A DNA stretch of 27,216 bases, taken from NCBI GenBank assembly GCA_910587575.1, contig CAJULU010000041.1, positions 13,726 to 40,941 on the forward strand. The letters are read 5' to 3'. Shown one piece after another: positions 9,255-16,256 of this stretch. Numbering within the stretch: position 1 is the stretch's first letter; each line of letters starts with the position of its first letter. A program made the position numbers and the translations under genes. The DNA comes from an uncultured Dorea sp. (GTDB lineage: Bacteria > Bacillota > Clostridia > Lachnospirales > Lachnospiraceae). The notes below the pieces were generated by a model. That model searched no databases, had not been told where the DNA came from, and saw nothing but the letters and a program-made list of their open reading frames with translations.

Positions 9255-9791
9255 TTAGGAAAATTCCGGCTCGATCAGCCCGAATGATCCGTTCTTCCTG
9301 CGGTAAACCACATTCACCTCATCTGTCTCCGCATTACAGAATACATAGAAGTCATGTCCCAGAAGTTCCATCTGTACACAGGCATCCTCCGGATACATAG
9401 GTTTGAACCCGAATCTCTTGGTGCGGACAATCTTAATCTCGTTCTCGTCCTCGGCAACATCTTCGCCCTCATAGAATTCATGCTTGAAGTTGACGCCCTC
9501 CTGATGTCTCGCAATCAGTTTGTTCTTATATTTGCGAAGCTGACGTTCGATCACTTCCTCCACCAGATCAATGGAAACATACATGTCATTGCTTTCCTGT
9601 TCGGAACGGATGATGTCGCCCTTTACAGGAATCGTCACCTCAATCTTCTGGCGCTCCCGCTGTACGCTCAGTGTCACATGAATCTCCGTGTCCGGTGTGA
9701 AATACCGCTCTAATTTCCCCAGCTTGTTCTCTACGGCCTCCCGTAAGCCGTCTGTTACCTCGATGTTCTTTCCAATAATGATAAACTTCAT
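9255..9791 (-). CDS. hpf: Long-form ribosome hibernation-promoting factor
   Basis: Binds the 30S decoding region and dimerises ribosomes into inactive 100S particles in slow growth. The chosen start is the ATG at 9791 (MKFIIIGKNIEVTDG), 178 aa: AAGGAG at 9801-9806 is 9 nt away. An in-frame TTG at 9800 would abut the ribosome binding site and is rejected. The N-terminal S30AE domain covers about residues 1-100 (GKNIEVTDGLREAVENK, HVTLSVQRERQKIEV). A charged linker with an acidic stretch follows. The C-terminal dimerisation domain starts at about residue 118 (KRFGFKPMYPEDACVQMELLGHDFYVF), marking the long Firmicute form. Confidence 0.95.
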   Translation of the reverse strand: MKFIIIGKNIEVTDGLREAVENKLGKLERYFTPDTEIHVTLSVQRERQKIEVTIPVKGDIIRSEQESNDMYVSIDLVEEVIERQLRKYKNKLIARHQEGVNFKHEFYEGEDVAEDENEIKIVRTKRFGFKPMYPEDACVQMELLGHDFYVFCNAETDEVNVVYRRKNGSFGLIEPEFS

Positions 9792-9820
9792 ACTGCCCAA
9801 CTCCTTTTCGACATCATTTC

Positions 9821-9860
9821 AAAAAGATTAGTCTGATAATTATTAGTCCGACTGGTAATC
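9821..9860 (-). terminator. Imperfect hairpin with T5 tail in the hpf leader
   Basis: On the minus strand GATTA-cca-GTC (9860-9850) pairs with GACTAATC (9833-9826), giving 8 bp with a 3-nt bulge, followed by five T. It could end the typA-pap2-PsiE-like transcript or act as an attenuator ahead of hpf. The same bases contain two direct copies of ATTAGTC (9827-9833 and 9842-9848) 15 bp apart. Confidence 0.4.
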
Positions 9861-9874
9861 TATCTGATATATGT

Positions 9875-9903
9875 AGTATATCACGTTTGATTACTAATGT
9901 ATA
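9875..9903 (-). promoter_or_regulatory. Candidate promoter for hpf
   Basis: Minus-strand TATACA (9903-9898, 4/6), a 17-nt spacer, then TATACT (9880-9875) with TGA in front (extended -10). It overlaps the last codons of the upstream gene. Transcription would start near 9868, giving an approximately 77-nt leader containing the imperfect hairpin. Confidence 0.5.
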
Positions 9904-10505
9904 GAACGAATTACCTCAATTCTTGAAATTTTTTCATTATGAAGTTTGGCGACTCTCAGGCCGCAGTCATGGTAATAGACGCAGGCGCCGATCCGTGCGG
10001 TCTGCTCATTTTCTTCCAGATAGCGGTTTACCACGTCCATGAGTGTCTCGTTGGGCTCATGGGGGATGCTTAAGCCCAGCAGAGTGTTAATGGACTTCAC
10101 TTTTGCGCTTGCCCGGAATATGATGGCCTCCGAAATGTCAAACTCGCAGAAGAGAAATTTCCTCGTGGCAAATAAAACAGCAATGGCCGTAACGCCGACC
10201 AGACTTCCCCAGATAGAAGAGTGATCCGTGATGATCTGGCGCGCAATGGCAAAAAGCAGGACTTCAAACACGGTATCCGGCGTGTGATAATACATCATGC
10301 GGATCAGCTCCACGCCGATGATCAGGTTAAAACACATCTCAAGCAAATCGTCGTAATTGGGCCATACTTCAAGATTGGGAATGTTGCTCATGGCGCCGAT
10401 CATACGGATGCACAGAAGAATGATTCCCACCGCCAGAATAATGGAAATGACGAATTCCAGGAATTCTGTAACCTTCTTTAAAAAACGGGCTATAATCTGC
10501 TGCAT
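9894..10505 (-). CDS. Four-TM membrane protein, PsiE-like, function unknown
   Basis: A 203-residue integral membrane protein. Start chosen at ATG 10505 (MQQIIARFLKK) because AAAGGAGG sits 5 nt upstream; an upstream in-frame codon at 10595 would overlap the PAP2 gene and lacks a site. Predicted TM segments lie at about 15-38, 53-72, 78-92 and 99-118. The pattern FLEFVISIILAVGI...GVELIRMMYYH...ARQIITD...AVLFATRKFLF resembles the phosphate-starvation-inducible PsiE family. A soluble C-terminal domain of about 80 residues (IPHEPNETLMDVVNRYLEEN...IGACVYYHDCGLRV) is not part of that family as I know it. The gene follows pap2 by 29 nt in the same direction. No function can be assigned. Confidence 0.8.
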   Translation of the reverse strand: MQQIIARFLKKVTEFLEFVISIILAVGIILLCIRMIGAMSNIPNLEVWPNYDDLLEMCFNLIIGVELIRMMYYHTPDTVFEVLLFAIARQIITDHSSIWGSLVGVTAIAVLFATRKFLFCEFDISEAIIFRASAKVKSINTLLGLSIPHEPNETLMDVVNRYLEENEQTARIGACVYYHDCGLRVAKLHNEKISRIEVIRSIH

Positions 10506-10534
10506 AGATACCTCCTTTGTTTTCGGCAATCGCT

Positions 10535-11431
10535 TTAAGGAATCCACTTCGGAAGAATCCTCTGGAACAGATACGGATAGATTACGATTACCCATAGCAC
10601 CAGTATAAAGTATTCACACATCTTTGACAAGATGGAACCCCCAAATATCATTGAAAACCCTTCTTTGATCAGAAGCGCCCCAATGAGTCCGGCAAAAAGC
10701 TTCTGGACCTGGGTTTTTATACTGCCTGTACGGGTATCAAAATCAAGCTTCGTCCGTTCCACATACCAGCCGACGGAGAAGCCGAATCCGGCTCCTGCCG
10801 CCTTGCAGCAGTCCATGGCGTATTTCGTCTCAATCGTGCCGTTGCTGCGAAGAAACAGGGAATAAGCAGCGGTGGCCAGAGACAGGCAGACCAGCACGGC
10901 GGCAATCAGCTTCAGATGCCGTGTATCATCCAGCAGGACGGCCTGGAATTTCCAGATGACTAAGGCGACTACAAGGGAAAGCCCCATAGACACGAAGACA
11001 TCCTTCGGCGTGTGGCAGCCCAGATACATTCTGGAAAATCCGATCAGCAGAAAGGCAAGCACACACAGGACTTTCACCTGGATCCTGGAGACATAGAGGG
11101 ACAGGGGAAAGAACAGACAGGTGGCACTCTGGGTATGACCGCTTGGAAATGAATACCCGGTCGCCCCCTCCACTGCGCTATCCACGGCCTGAAACCCAGG
11201 ATCCAGGATCCAGGGCCTGGGAATCCGGAAGGTAATCTTTAATGCCTGGACGCCCAGACCGGCAGTAAAATAAGTAAATCCCAGAAGATAAGCAAAGCGT
11301 TTATCCACGCACCAGTAGAATGTGCAGATGACCGCTATGACGATCAGTTCCTGTCCGAAATAAGTGACGAACTGCATCAGTTTATCCAGGAAGGGATTCC
11401 GTATCCCTTCCAGCATCCATAAAAATGTCAT
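10535..11431 (-). CDS. PAP2-family membrane phosphatase
   Basis: Membrane-embedded type 2 phosphatidic acid phosphatase superfamily member, 298 aa. The three-part active site is intact: K65-x6-R72-P73 (KITFRIPRP), PSGH at 96-99, and S133-R134-x5-H140-x3-D144. About seven hydrophobic segments surround it. Family members dephosphorylate undecaprenyl diphosphate, phosphatidate or phosphatidylglycerol phosphate; the substrate here cannot be told. Its ATG overlaps the typA stop (ATGA), with GAGGAA upstream inside typA, so the two are translationally coupled. The C-terminal portion (about 165-298) has two more hydrophobic stretches and is longer than minimal family members. Confidence 0.88.
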   Translation of the reverse strand: MTFLWMLEGIRNPFLDKLMQFVTYFGQELIVIAVICTFYWCVDKRFAYLLGFTYFTAGLGVQALKITFRIPRPWILDPGFQAVDSAVEGATGYSFPSGHTQSATCLFFPLSLYVSRIQVKVLCVLAFLLIGFSRMYLGCHTPKDVFVSMGLSLVVALVIWKFQAVLLDDTRHLKLIAAVLVCLSLATAAYSLFLRSNGTIETKYAMDCCKAAGAGFGFSVGWYVERTKLDFDTRTGSIKTQVQKLFAGLIGALLIKEGFSMIFGGSILSKMCEYFILVLWVIVIYPYLFQRILPKWIP

Positions 11432-13254
11432 GACCGGTTTCCTCGCTTCCTCATCTTTGGATCCAGGATTTTCTTGCGGATCCTAAGTGACCTGGGAGTG
11501 ACTTCCAGCAGTTCGTCGGTGTCGATGAAGTCAAGGGCTTCCTCCAGGCTTAAGACCTTAGGCGGAGTCAGGCGAAGAGCCTCGTCCGCACTGGAAGAAC
11601 GGGTGTTGGTCAGATGCTTGGTCTTGCAGATATTGACCTCAATATCGTCCGTCTTGGCATTCTGTCCGATCACCATGCCGGAATATACCTTTTCTCCAGG
11701 GCCGATGAAAAGAATGCCCCGTTCCTGTGCACTGAATAATCCGTAAGTGACAGATTCCCCTGTCTCAAATGCAATCAGAGAACCGCTTTTACGGTACTGG
11801 ATGTCTCCCTTAAAGGGCGCATATCCTTCAAATGCAGTGTTCATGATACCGTTTCCCTTGGTGTCGGTGAGGAATTCCCCCCGGTATCCGATCAGTCCCC
11901 TGGCAGGGATCAGAAATTCAAGTCTGGTGTAACCGCCGTTGGAAGCGCCCATGTTCTGCAGTTCTCCCTTGCGCTGGCTTAACTTCTCGATGACGGTTCC
12001 CGTGAATTCTTCAGGTACGTCGATATAAGCTGTCTCCATGGGTTCCAGTAATTTCCCGTTTTCGTCCTTTTTATACAGGACTTCCGCCTTGCTGACGGCA
12101 AATTCATAGCCTTCCCGGCGCATATTTTCAATCAATACGGACAGATGCAGTTCCCCGCGCCCGGATACCTTGAAGCTGTCCGTGCTTTCCGATTCTTCTA
12201 CCCGGAGGCTTACGTCTGTGTTCAGTTCCCGGAACAGGCGGTCACGCAGATGCCGGGAGGTGACATATTTACCTTCCAGTCCGGCAAAGGGGCTGTCGTT
12301 AACGATAAACTGCATGGCAATAGTAGGCTCGGAGATCTTCTGGAAGGGGATCGCCGCCGGATTCTCAGGGGAACAGATGGTATCCCCGATGGAAATATCT
12401 GAAATACCGGAGATTGCCACGATGGAGCCGATGGAGGCTTCCTTTACGTCCACTTTGTTCAGTCCGTCAAATTCATATAACTTGCTGATCCGGACCTTCT
12501 CCTGCCGGTCCGGATTGTGCTCATTCACCACAACGGCGTCCATTCCCACCCGGATGGTGCCGTTGTCCACTTTCCCGATTCCGATCCGTCCTACATATTC
12601 ATTATAGTCAATAGTACTGATCAGTACCTGGGTGTCTGCATCCGGATCTCCTTCGGGCGCCGGAATGTAGTCAAGAATGGTCTCGAAGAGAGGCTTCATG
12701 TCCCGCTCCTCGTCTGTAAGGTCCAGGACCGCGACCCCGGACTTGGCGGAGGCATAGACAAAGGGACAGTCAAGCTGCTCGTCAGAAGCATCCAGATCCA
12801 TGAACAGTTCCAGCACTTCATCAATCACTTCGTCCGGTCTTGCCTCGGGACGGTCAATCTTATTGATACACACGATGACCGGAAGGCTTAGTTCCAGCGC
12901 CTTTCTCAGTACGAATTTTGTCTGGGGCATGGCGCCCTCGAATGCATCGACCACCAGAATCACGCCGTTTACCATCTTAAGCACCCGTTCCACCTCGCCG
13001 CCGAAGTCGGCGTGTCCCGGAGTGTCGATAATGTTGATTTTCGTTCCATGATAACAGACGGCGGTATTCTTGGACAGAATCGTGATTCCCCGTTCCCGTT
13101 CGATATCGTTAGAATCCATGACCCGTTCTTCCACCGCCTGGTTCTCCCGGAATACGCCGCTTTGCTTGAGCAGCTCGTCCACCAGGGTTGTCTTGCCATG
13201 ATCTACATGTGCAATAATTGCAATATTTCTTACATCTTCACGTTTTGTCTTCAT
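11428..13254 (-). CDS. typA: Ribosome-associated GTPase TypA/BipA
   Basis: Translational GTPase related to EF-G and LepA that binds ribosomes and supports 50S maturation and stress growth. 608 aa, normal length. G motifs: AHVDHGKT (15-22), RGITI (55-59), DTPGH (77-81), NKID (131-134), SAK near 165. The EF-G-like domains and the TypA-specific C-terminal domain follow (TNTRSSSADEALRLTPP, SLEEALDFIDTDELLEVTP). Its ribosome binding site AAAGGA is rather far (about 12 nt) from the ATG. It heads the apparent typA -> pap2 -> PsiE-like operon. Confidence 0.96.
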   Translation of the reverse strand: MKTKREDVRNIAIIAHVDHGKTTLVDELLKQSGVFRENQAVEERVMDSNDIERERGITILSKNTAVCYHGTKINIIDTPGHADFGGEVERVLKMVNGVILVVDAFEGAMPQTKFVLRKALELSLPVIVCINKIDRPEARPDEVIDEVLELFMDLDASDEQLDCPFVYASAKSGVAVLDLTDEERDMKPLFETILDYIPAPEGDPDADTQVLISTIDYNEYVGRIGIGKVDNGTIRVGMDAVVVNEHNPDRQEKVRISKLYEFDGLNKVDVKEASIGSIVAISGISDISIGDTICSPENPAAIPFQKISEPTIAMQFIVNDSPFAGLEGKYVTSRHLRDRLFRELNTDVSLRVEESESTDSFKVSGRGELHLSVLIENMRREGYEFAVSKAEVLYKKDENGKLLEPMETAYIDVPEEFTGTVIEKLSQRKGELQNMGASNGGYTRLEFLIPARGLIGYRGEFLTDTKGNGIMNTAFEGYAPFKGDIQYRKSGSLIAFETGESVTYGLFSAQERGILFIGPGEKVYSGMVIGQNAKTDDIEVNICKTKHLTNTRSSSADEALRLTPPKVLSLEEALDFIDTDELLEVTPRSLRIRKKILDPKMRKRGNRS

Positions 13255-13300
13255 CTTTTATCATCATCCTTTTCTATGCACAACTCAAAACTCACACGTT

Positions 13301-13328
13301 AGTTTACCATATTTCAAAAAATTTACAA
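13301..13328 (-). promoter_or_regulatory. Candidate promoter for typA
   Basis: Minus-strand TTGTAA (13328-13323), a 16-nt spacer and TAAACT (13306-13301) preceded by TGG (extended -10 form). It would give a leader of about 40 nt before the typA start at 13254. Confidence 0.45.
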
Positions 13329-13376
13329 GTATTTTGGTTCTAAAATAGAAATGAGCGTCATAAACTAAGTAATGAC

Positions 13377-13394
13377 CCCGCAAATCTATGCGGG
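13377..13394 (+). other. Small hairpin in the leader of the SSB gene
   Basis: CCCGCA (13377-13382) and TGCGGG (13389-13394) form a perfect 6-bp stem with a 6-nt loop about 50 nt before the start at 13445. No T run follows. No convincing promoter for the SSB gene was found in 13255-13444. Confidence 0.4.
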
Positions 13395-13444
13395 AATGCT
13401 TGACAACTAAAAATACGATTCGGAGGAAGGGAGATTGTAGAATT

Positions 13445-14074
13445 ATGTCAGATAAGATTATTGAAAACAACCAGGTAACCATTATGGGAGAGATTGCGTC
13501 ACCGTTTCTTTTCAGCCATGAGGTCTATGGAGAAGGATTCTACATGGTAGATGTGCACGTGAAGCGTCTGAGTAACTCGGAGGATAATATCCCTCTGATG
13601 ATATCGGAACGTCTGATTGACGTGACACAGGATTACACTGGCGAATTCATCATGGTGAGCGGGCAGTTCCGGTCTTATAACCGGCACGATGAGCAGAAGA
13701 ACCGCCTGGTGCTGTCTGTGTTTGTAAGAGAGGTGTCCTTTATTGAGGAGGAGCTTGACGGGGCGAAGACGAACAACATTTTTCTGGATGGTTACATATG
13801 TAAACTGCCGGTTTACCGCAAGACGCCGCTTGGAAGGGAGATCGCAGATCTTCTGCTTGCCGTGAACAGGCCCTACGGGAAGTCGGATTACATACCATGT
13901 ATCTGCTGGGGGAGGAATGCACGATTTGCGTCAGGATTCGAAGTTGGCGAGCATGTCCAGATTATCGGGAGGATTCAGAGCAGGGAATATATTAAGAAGC
14001 TTTCGGAGACGGAGACGGAGAAGCGGGTTGCCTACGAGGTGTCAGTCAGCAAACTGGAATGCCTGGAAGATTAG
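13445..14074 (+). CDS. Single-stranded DNA-binding-like protein with two tandem OB folds
   Basis: A 209-residue protein, start chosen at ATG 13445 (MSDKIIENNQ) with GAAGGGAG about 11 nt upstream; an upstream in-frame start at 13388 has no site. The two halves align with each other. Matching elements are TIMGEI/FLDGYI at the start of each, VKRLSNSEDNIPLMI/VNRPYGKSDYIPCIC in the middle, GEFIMVSGQFRS/GEHVQIIGRIQS, and SVFVREVSFIEEE/EVSVSKLECLED at the end. The second half is the more SSB-like. Unlike canonical SSB it lacks the flexible tail ending in an acidic-Phe tip. It is likely a divergent or auxiliary ssDNA binder; whether it binds DNA is inferred only. Confidence 0.8.
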   Translation: MSDKIIENNQVTIMGEIASPFLFSHEVYGEGFYMVDVHVKRLSNSEDNIPLMISERLIDVTQDYTGEFIMVSGQFRSYNRHDEQKNRLVLSVFVREVSFIEEELDGAKTNNIFLDGYICKLPVYRKTPLGREIADLLLAVNRPYGKSDYIPCICWGRNARFASGFEVGEHVQIIGRIQSREYIKKLSETETEKRVAYEVSVSKLECLED

Positions 14075-14106
14075 AAAACAGAATAGAAAACAACCCGAGA
14101 CTTTCA

Positions 14107-14135
14107 TTGACATCATATTTGAATGATGATAGAAT
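14107..14135 (+). promoter_or_regulatory. Sigma-A promoter for dapA
   Basis: Consensus TTGACA (14107-14112), exactly 17 nt, then TAGAAT (14130-14135, 5/6). Transcription would start near 14142, about 31 nt before the dapA start. Confidence 0.8.
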
Positions 14136-14172
14136 TTTTATAAAATGAATATGAATGTCAGGAGGATTACGA

Positions 14173-15063
14173 ATGGCTGTTTTTACAGGAGCCGGGGTGG
14201 CGATTGTCACACCATTTAATGAAGATGAGAGTATTAATTATGACAGGCTGGACGAACTGATTGATTTCCATTGTGAGAATGGGACGGACAGCATTATCAT
14301 ATGCGGCACGACGGGGGAATCTGCCACAATGACGGAAGAAGAGCACCTGGAATGTGTGAAGTTTACCATAGACCGGGCAAAGGGGCGGATTCCGGTAATC
14401 GCCGGGACGGGATCTAACTGTACGAGGACGGCGGTTGATATGTCGAAAGAGGCGGCAGAGTACGGTGCGGACGGGCTGCTGATCGTGACGCCGTACTATA
14501 ACAAGGCGACCCAGGCAGGGCTGACTGCTCATTATACTGCGGTTGCGAAGGAGGCGAAGGCTCCCATCATTATGTACAGCGTGGCAAGCCGTACGGGGTG
14601 CAACATTGAACCGGCCACCGTGGCGGCCCTGGTAAGGGACGTGGACAATATTGTGGGTGTGAAAGAGGCATCCGGCAATCTCTCACAGGTGGCGAAGATC
14701 ATGGCGCTGACAGACGGGAAGATCGATCTGTATTCGGGAAATGACGACCAGATCGTGCCGATTCTGTCCCTGGGCGGCAAAGGAGTGATTTCGGTGCTTT
14801 CCAACGTGGCGCCGAAGGAGACCCACGAGATGTGTGCAAGGTTCTTTGAGGGAGATACGAAAGGGAGTCTGGAACTCCAGCTCAAGGCGATTCCGCTGGT
14901 GGAACAGCTGTTCTGTGAGGTGAACCCCATTCCCGTGAAGAAGGCGATGCAGCTGATGGGTATGGACTGCGGCGGACTCCGTATGCCGCTTACGGAACTG
15001 ACGAAGGCGCACGAGGAGGCGCTTGCCGGGGCGATGAAGGAATTTGGAATCAGACTCACATAA
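14173..15063 (+). CDS. dapA: 4-hydroxy-tetrahydrodipicolinate synthase
   Basis: Condenses pyruvate with aspartate semialdehyde, the first committed step to diaminopimelate and lysine. Start set at ATG 14173 (MAVFTGAGVA, 296 aa), 7 nt after AGGAGG at 14160-14165; an ATG at 14155 lies before that site. Family residues visible: GTTGES with Thr46/Thr47, the DGLLIVTPYYNK loop, Tyr135, Arg140 (SRTG) and Schiff-base Lys164 (VGVKEASG). Length and C-terminus are normal. The gene has its own good promoter and is followed by dapB 103 bp later, with a hairpin between them. Confidence 0.96.
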   Translation: MAVFTGAGVAIVTPFNEDESINYDRLDELIDFHCENGTDSIIICGTTGESATMTEEEHLECVKFTIDRAKGRIPVIAGTGSNCTRTAVDMSKEAAEYGADGLLIVTPYYNKATQAGLTAHYTAVAKEAKAPIIMYSVASRTGCNIEPATVAALVRDVDNIVGVKEASGNLSQVAKIMALTDGKIDLYSGNDDQIVPILSLGGKGVISVLSNVAPKETHEMCARFFEGDTKGSLELQLKAIPLVEQLFCEVNPIPVKKAMQLMGMDCGGLRMPLTELTKAHEEALAGAMKEFGIRLT

Positions 15064-15107
15064 GAGTATCAGATAGATAAAAGTATTGGTGGAAAGTTAC
15101 AGTGGGG

Positions 15108-15148
15108 AAGCCGGCCTGTATCAGCGATTCGCCAGACAGGCCGGTTTT
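15108..15148 (+). terminator. Hairpin with T4 between dapA and dapB
   Basis: A 12-bp stem (15108-15119 with 15136-15147, one G-U pair), 16-nt loop and TTTT inside and just past the right arm. It looks like a partial terminator or attenuator that would lower dapB relative to dapA. It ends only 7 nt before the dapB ribosome binding site. Confidence 0.55.
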
Positions 15149-15166
15149 ACAGACAGGAGGATGAAG

Positions 15167-15925
15167 ATGGTACGTGCAATCATGCATGGATGTAACGGGA
15201 AGATGGGACAGGTGATCACGGGACTCGTGAGAGAAGATGCCGGTATCGAATTCGTTGCAGGGGTGGACAGCTATACCGGGATAGAGAACGAGTATCCCGT
15301 ATTTGAGAGCATTGGCCAGTGTGACGTGGAGGCGGATGTAATTATTGACTTTTCGAATGCCCAGGCAGTGGATGCACTGCTTGATTACTGCGTGGACAGA
15401 AAGATTCCGGTGGTACTTTGTACAACGGGACTTTCCGGGGAACAGCTTGCGAAGGTGAAAGAGGCATCCGGGAAGACGGCAGTGCTGAAGTCTGCGAATA
15501 TGTCTCTGGGGATTAATCTGCTGATGAAGCTGTTAAAGGATGCGGCAAAGGTTCTTGGTACGGCAGGATTTGATATAGAAGTGGTGGAGCGGCATCACAA
15601 CCAGAAGGTGGATGCACCCAGCGGGACGGCGCTTGCCCTGGCGGATTCCATGAATGAATCTATGGATCATGCATATGAATATGTGTATGACAGAAGCCAG
15701 GTGCGCAGGAAGCGGGACAAGAAGGAGATTGGTATTTCTGCGGTCCGGGGCGGTACGATAGTGGGAGACCATGAAGTCATCTTTGCCGGGGCGGATGAAG
15801 TGATTGAATTCAGGCATACGGCTTATTCTAAGACTGTATTCGGCAAAGGCGCCGTGGAGGCGGCGAAGTTCCTTGCAGGGAAGCCGGCCGGGGCATATGA
15901 CATGTCCGATGTGATCCGGTTCTGA
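15167..15925 (+). CDS. dapB: 4-hydroxy-tetrahydrodipicolinate reductase
   Basis: NAD(P)H-dependent second enzyme of the DapA-DapB pair. The start is ATG 15167 (MVRAIMHGCNGKMGQ, 252 aa): AGGAGG at 15155-15160 is 6 nt away, whereas the ATG at 15161 abuts it. Visible: dinucleotide-binding loop HGCNGKMG (7-14), catalytic His143/His144 and Lys147 in ERHHNQKVDAPSGTA, with the substrate-binding SGTA at 152-155, and the C-terminal EFRHTAYSKTVFGKGA. Length is normal. No lysine riboswitch-like leader is apparent ahead of dapA or dapB. Confidence 0.96.
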   Translation: MVRAIMHGCNGKMGQVITGLVREDAGIEFVAGVDSYTGIENEYPVFESIGQCDVEADVIIDFSNAQAVDALLDYCVDRKIPVVLCTTGLSGEQLAKVKEASGKTAVLKSANMSLGINLLMKLLKDAAKVLGTAGFDIEVVERHHNQKVDAPSGTALALADSMNESMDHAYEYVYDRSQVRRKRDKKEIGISAVRGGTIVGDHEVIFAGADEVIEFRHTAYSKTVFGKGAVEAAKFLAGKPAGAYDMSDVIRF

Positions 15926-15990
15926 CCGGTATCATATCCGCCTTTGAACGTGCCGGTATATTAACTGGCAGGCCTCAGATGTGTAATCAG

Positions 15991-16068
15991 CAGATATGAA
16001 ATGTAAGCAGGCATGAAATGCAGTCAGGCATGAAATGTAAGAAGGTATGTAAGAAGCAGGAATGTAAG
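15991..16068 (+). repeat. Degenerate 17-bp tandem repeats
   Basis: Three full 17-bp units begin at 15991, 16008 and 16025 on the theme CAGGCATGAAATGTAAG. Two shortened copies follow at 16042-16053 and 16054-16068, and a weak partial copy precedes at about 15976. There are no unique spacers, so this is not a CRISPR. Confidence 0.75.
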
Positions 16069-16181
16069 AAGAAAGCATAGTATATACAGAAGAGAGGAAC
16101 TGCTTTGCAGTTTCAGATACCTGGAACGAAGGAAAGATTTTTTTTAAGGCAGGAGCCAGGACAGGTATCAATGATATACCC

Positions 16182-16206
16182 AAGGGCACACCGTGATGCA
16201 TGCCCT
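16182..16206 (+). repeat. 25-bp hairpin repeat, copy upstream of fbp
   Basis: This 25-bp element (AAGGGCACAC..TGATG.ATGCCCT) can fold with an AGGGCA/TGCCCT stem. It matches 18239-18263, on the other side of fbp, at 22 of 25 bases in the same orientation. Confidence 0.65.
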
Positions 16207-16256
16207 GACGGGCGGGTGGACTCCGTCCAGTAAGGTATAACAATGGGAGGATCATC

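Larger units (their letters stand above)
15926..16256. other. 331-base non-coding spacer between dapB and fbp
   Basis: No gene is supported here. It holds a set of 17-bp tandem repeats (15991-16068), an 8-bp stem with a TTT loop (16096-16103 with 16107-16114), a T8 run (16138-16145) about 23 nt beyond that stem, and then three small hairpins just ahead of fbp. Those are GGTAT/ATACC, AGGGCA/TGCCCT inside 16182-16206, and TGGAC/GTCCA. No clear terminator for dapB and no convincing promoter for fbp could be picked. Confidence 0.6.

Noticed and set aside
9792..9800. TTG at 9800 as the hpf start
   Set aside because: It touches the ribosome binding site at 9801-9806 and adds only three residues; the ATG at 9791 is properly spaced.
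13400..13405. TTGACA just upstream of the SSB gene as a -35
   Set aside because: The 17-nt position downstream falls on the ribosome binding site and no -10 box is present there.
14075..14172. Lysine riboswitch ahead of dapA
   Set aside because: Only about 31 nt separate the predicted transcription start from the gene, too short for that RNA, and no conserved core is visible.
15991..16068. CRISPR array
   Set aside because: The repeats are 17 bp, contiguous and degenerate, with no unique spacers and no cas genes nearby.
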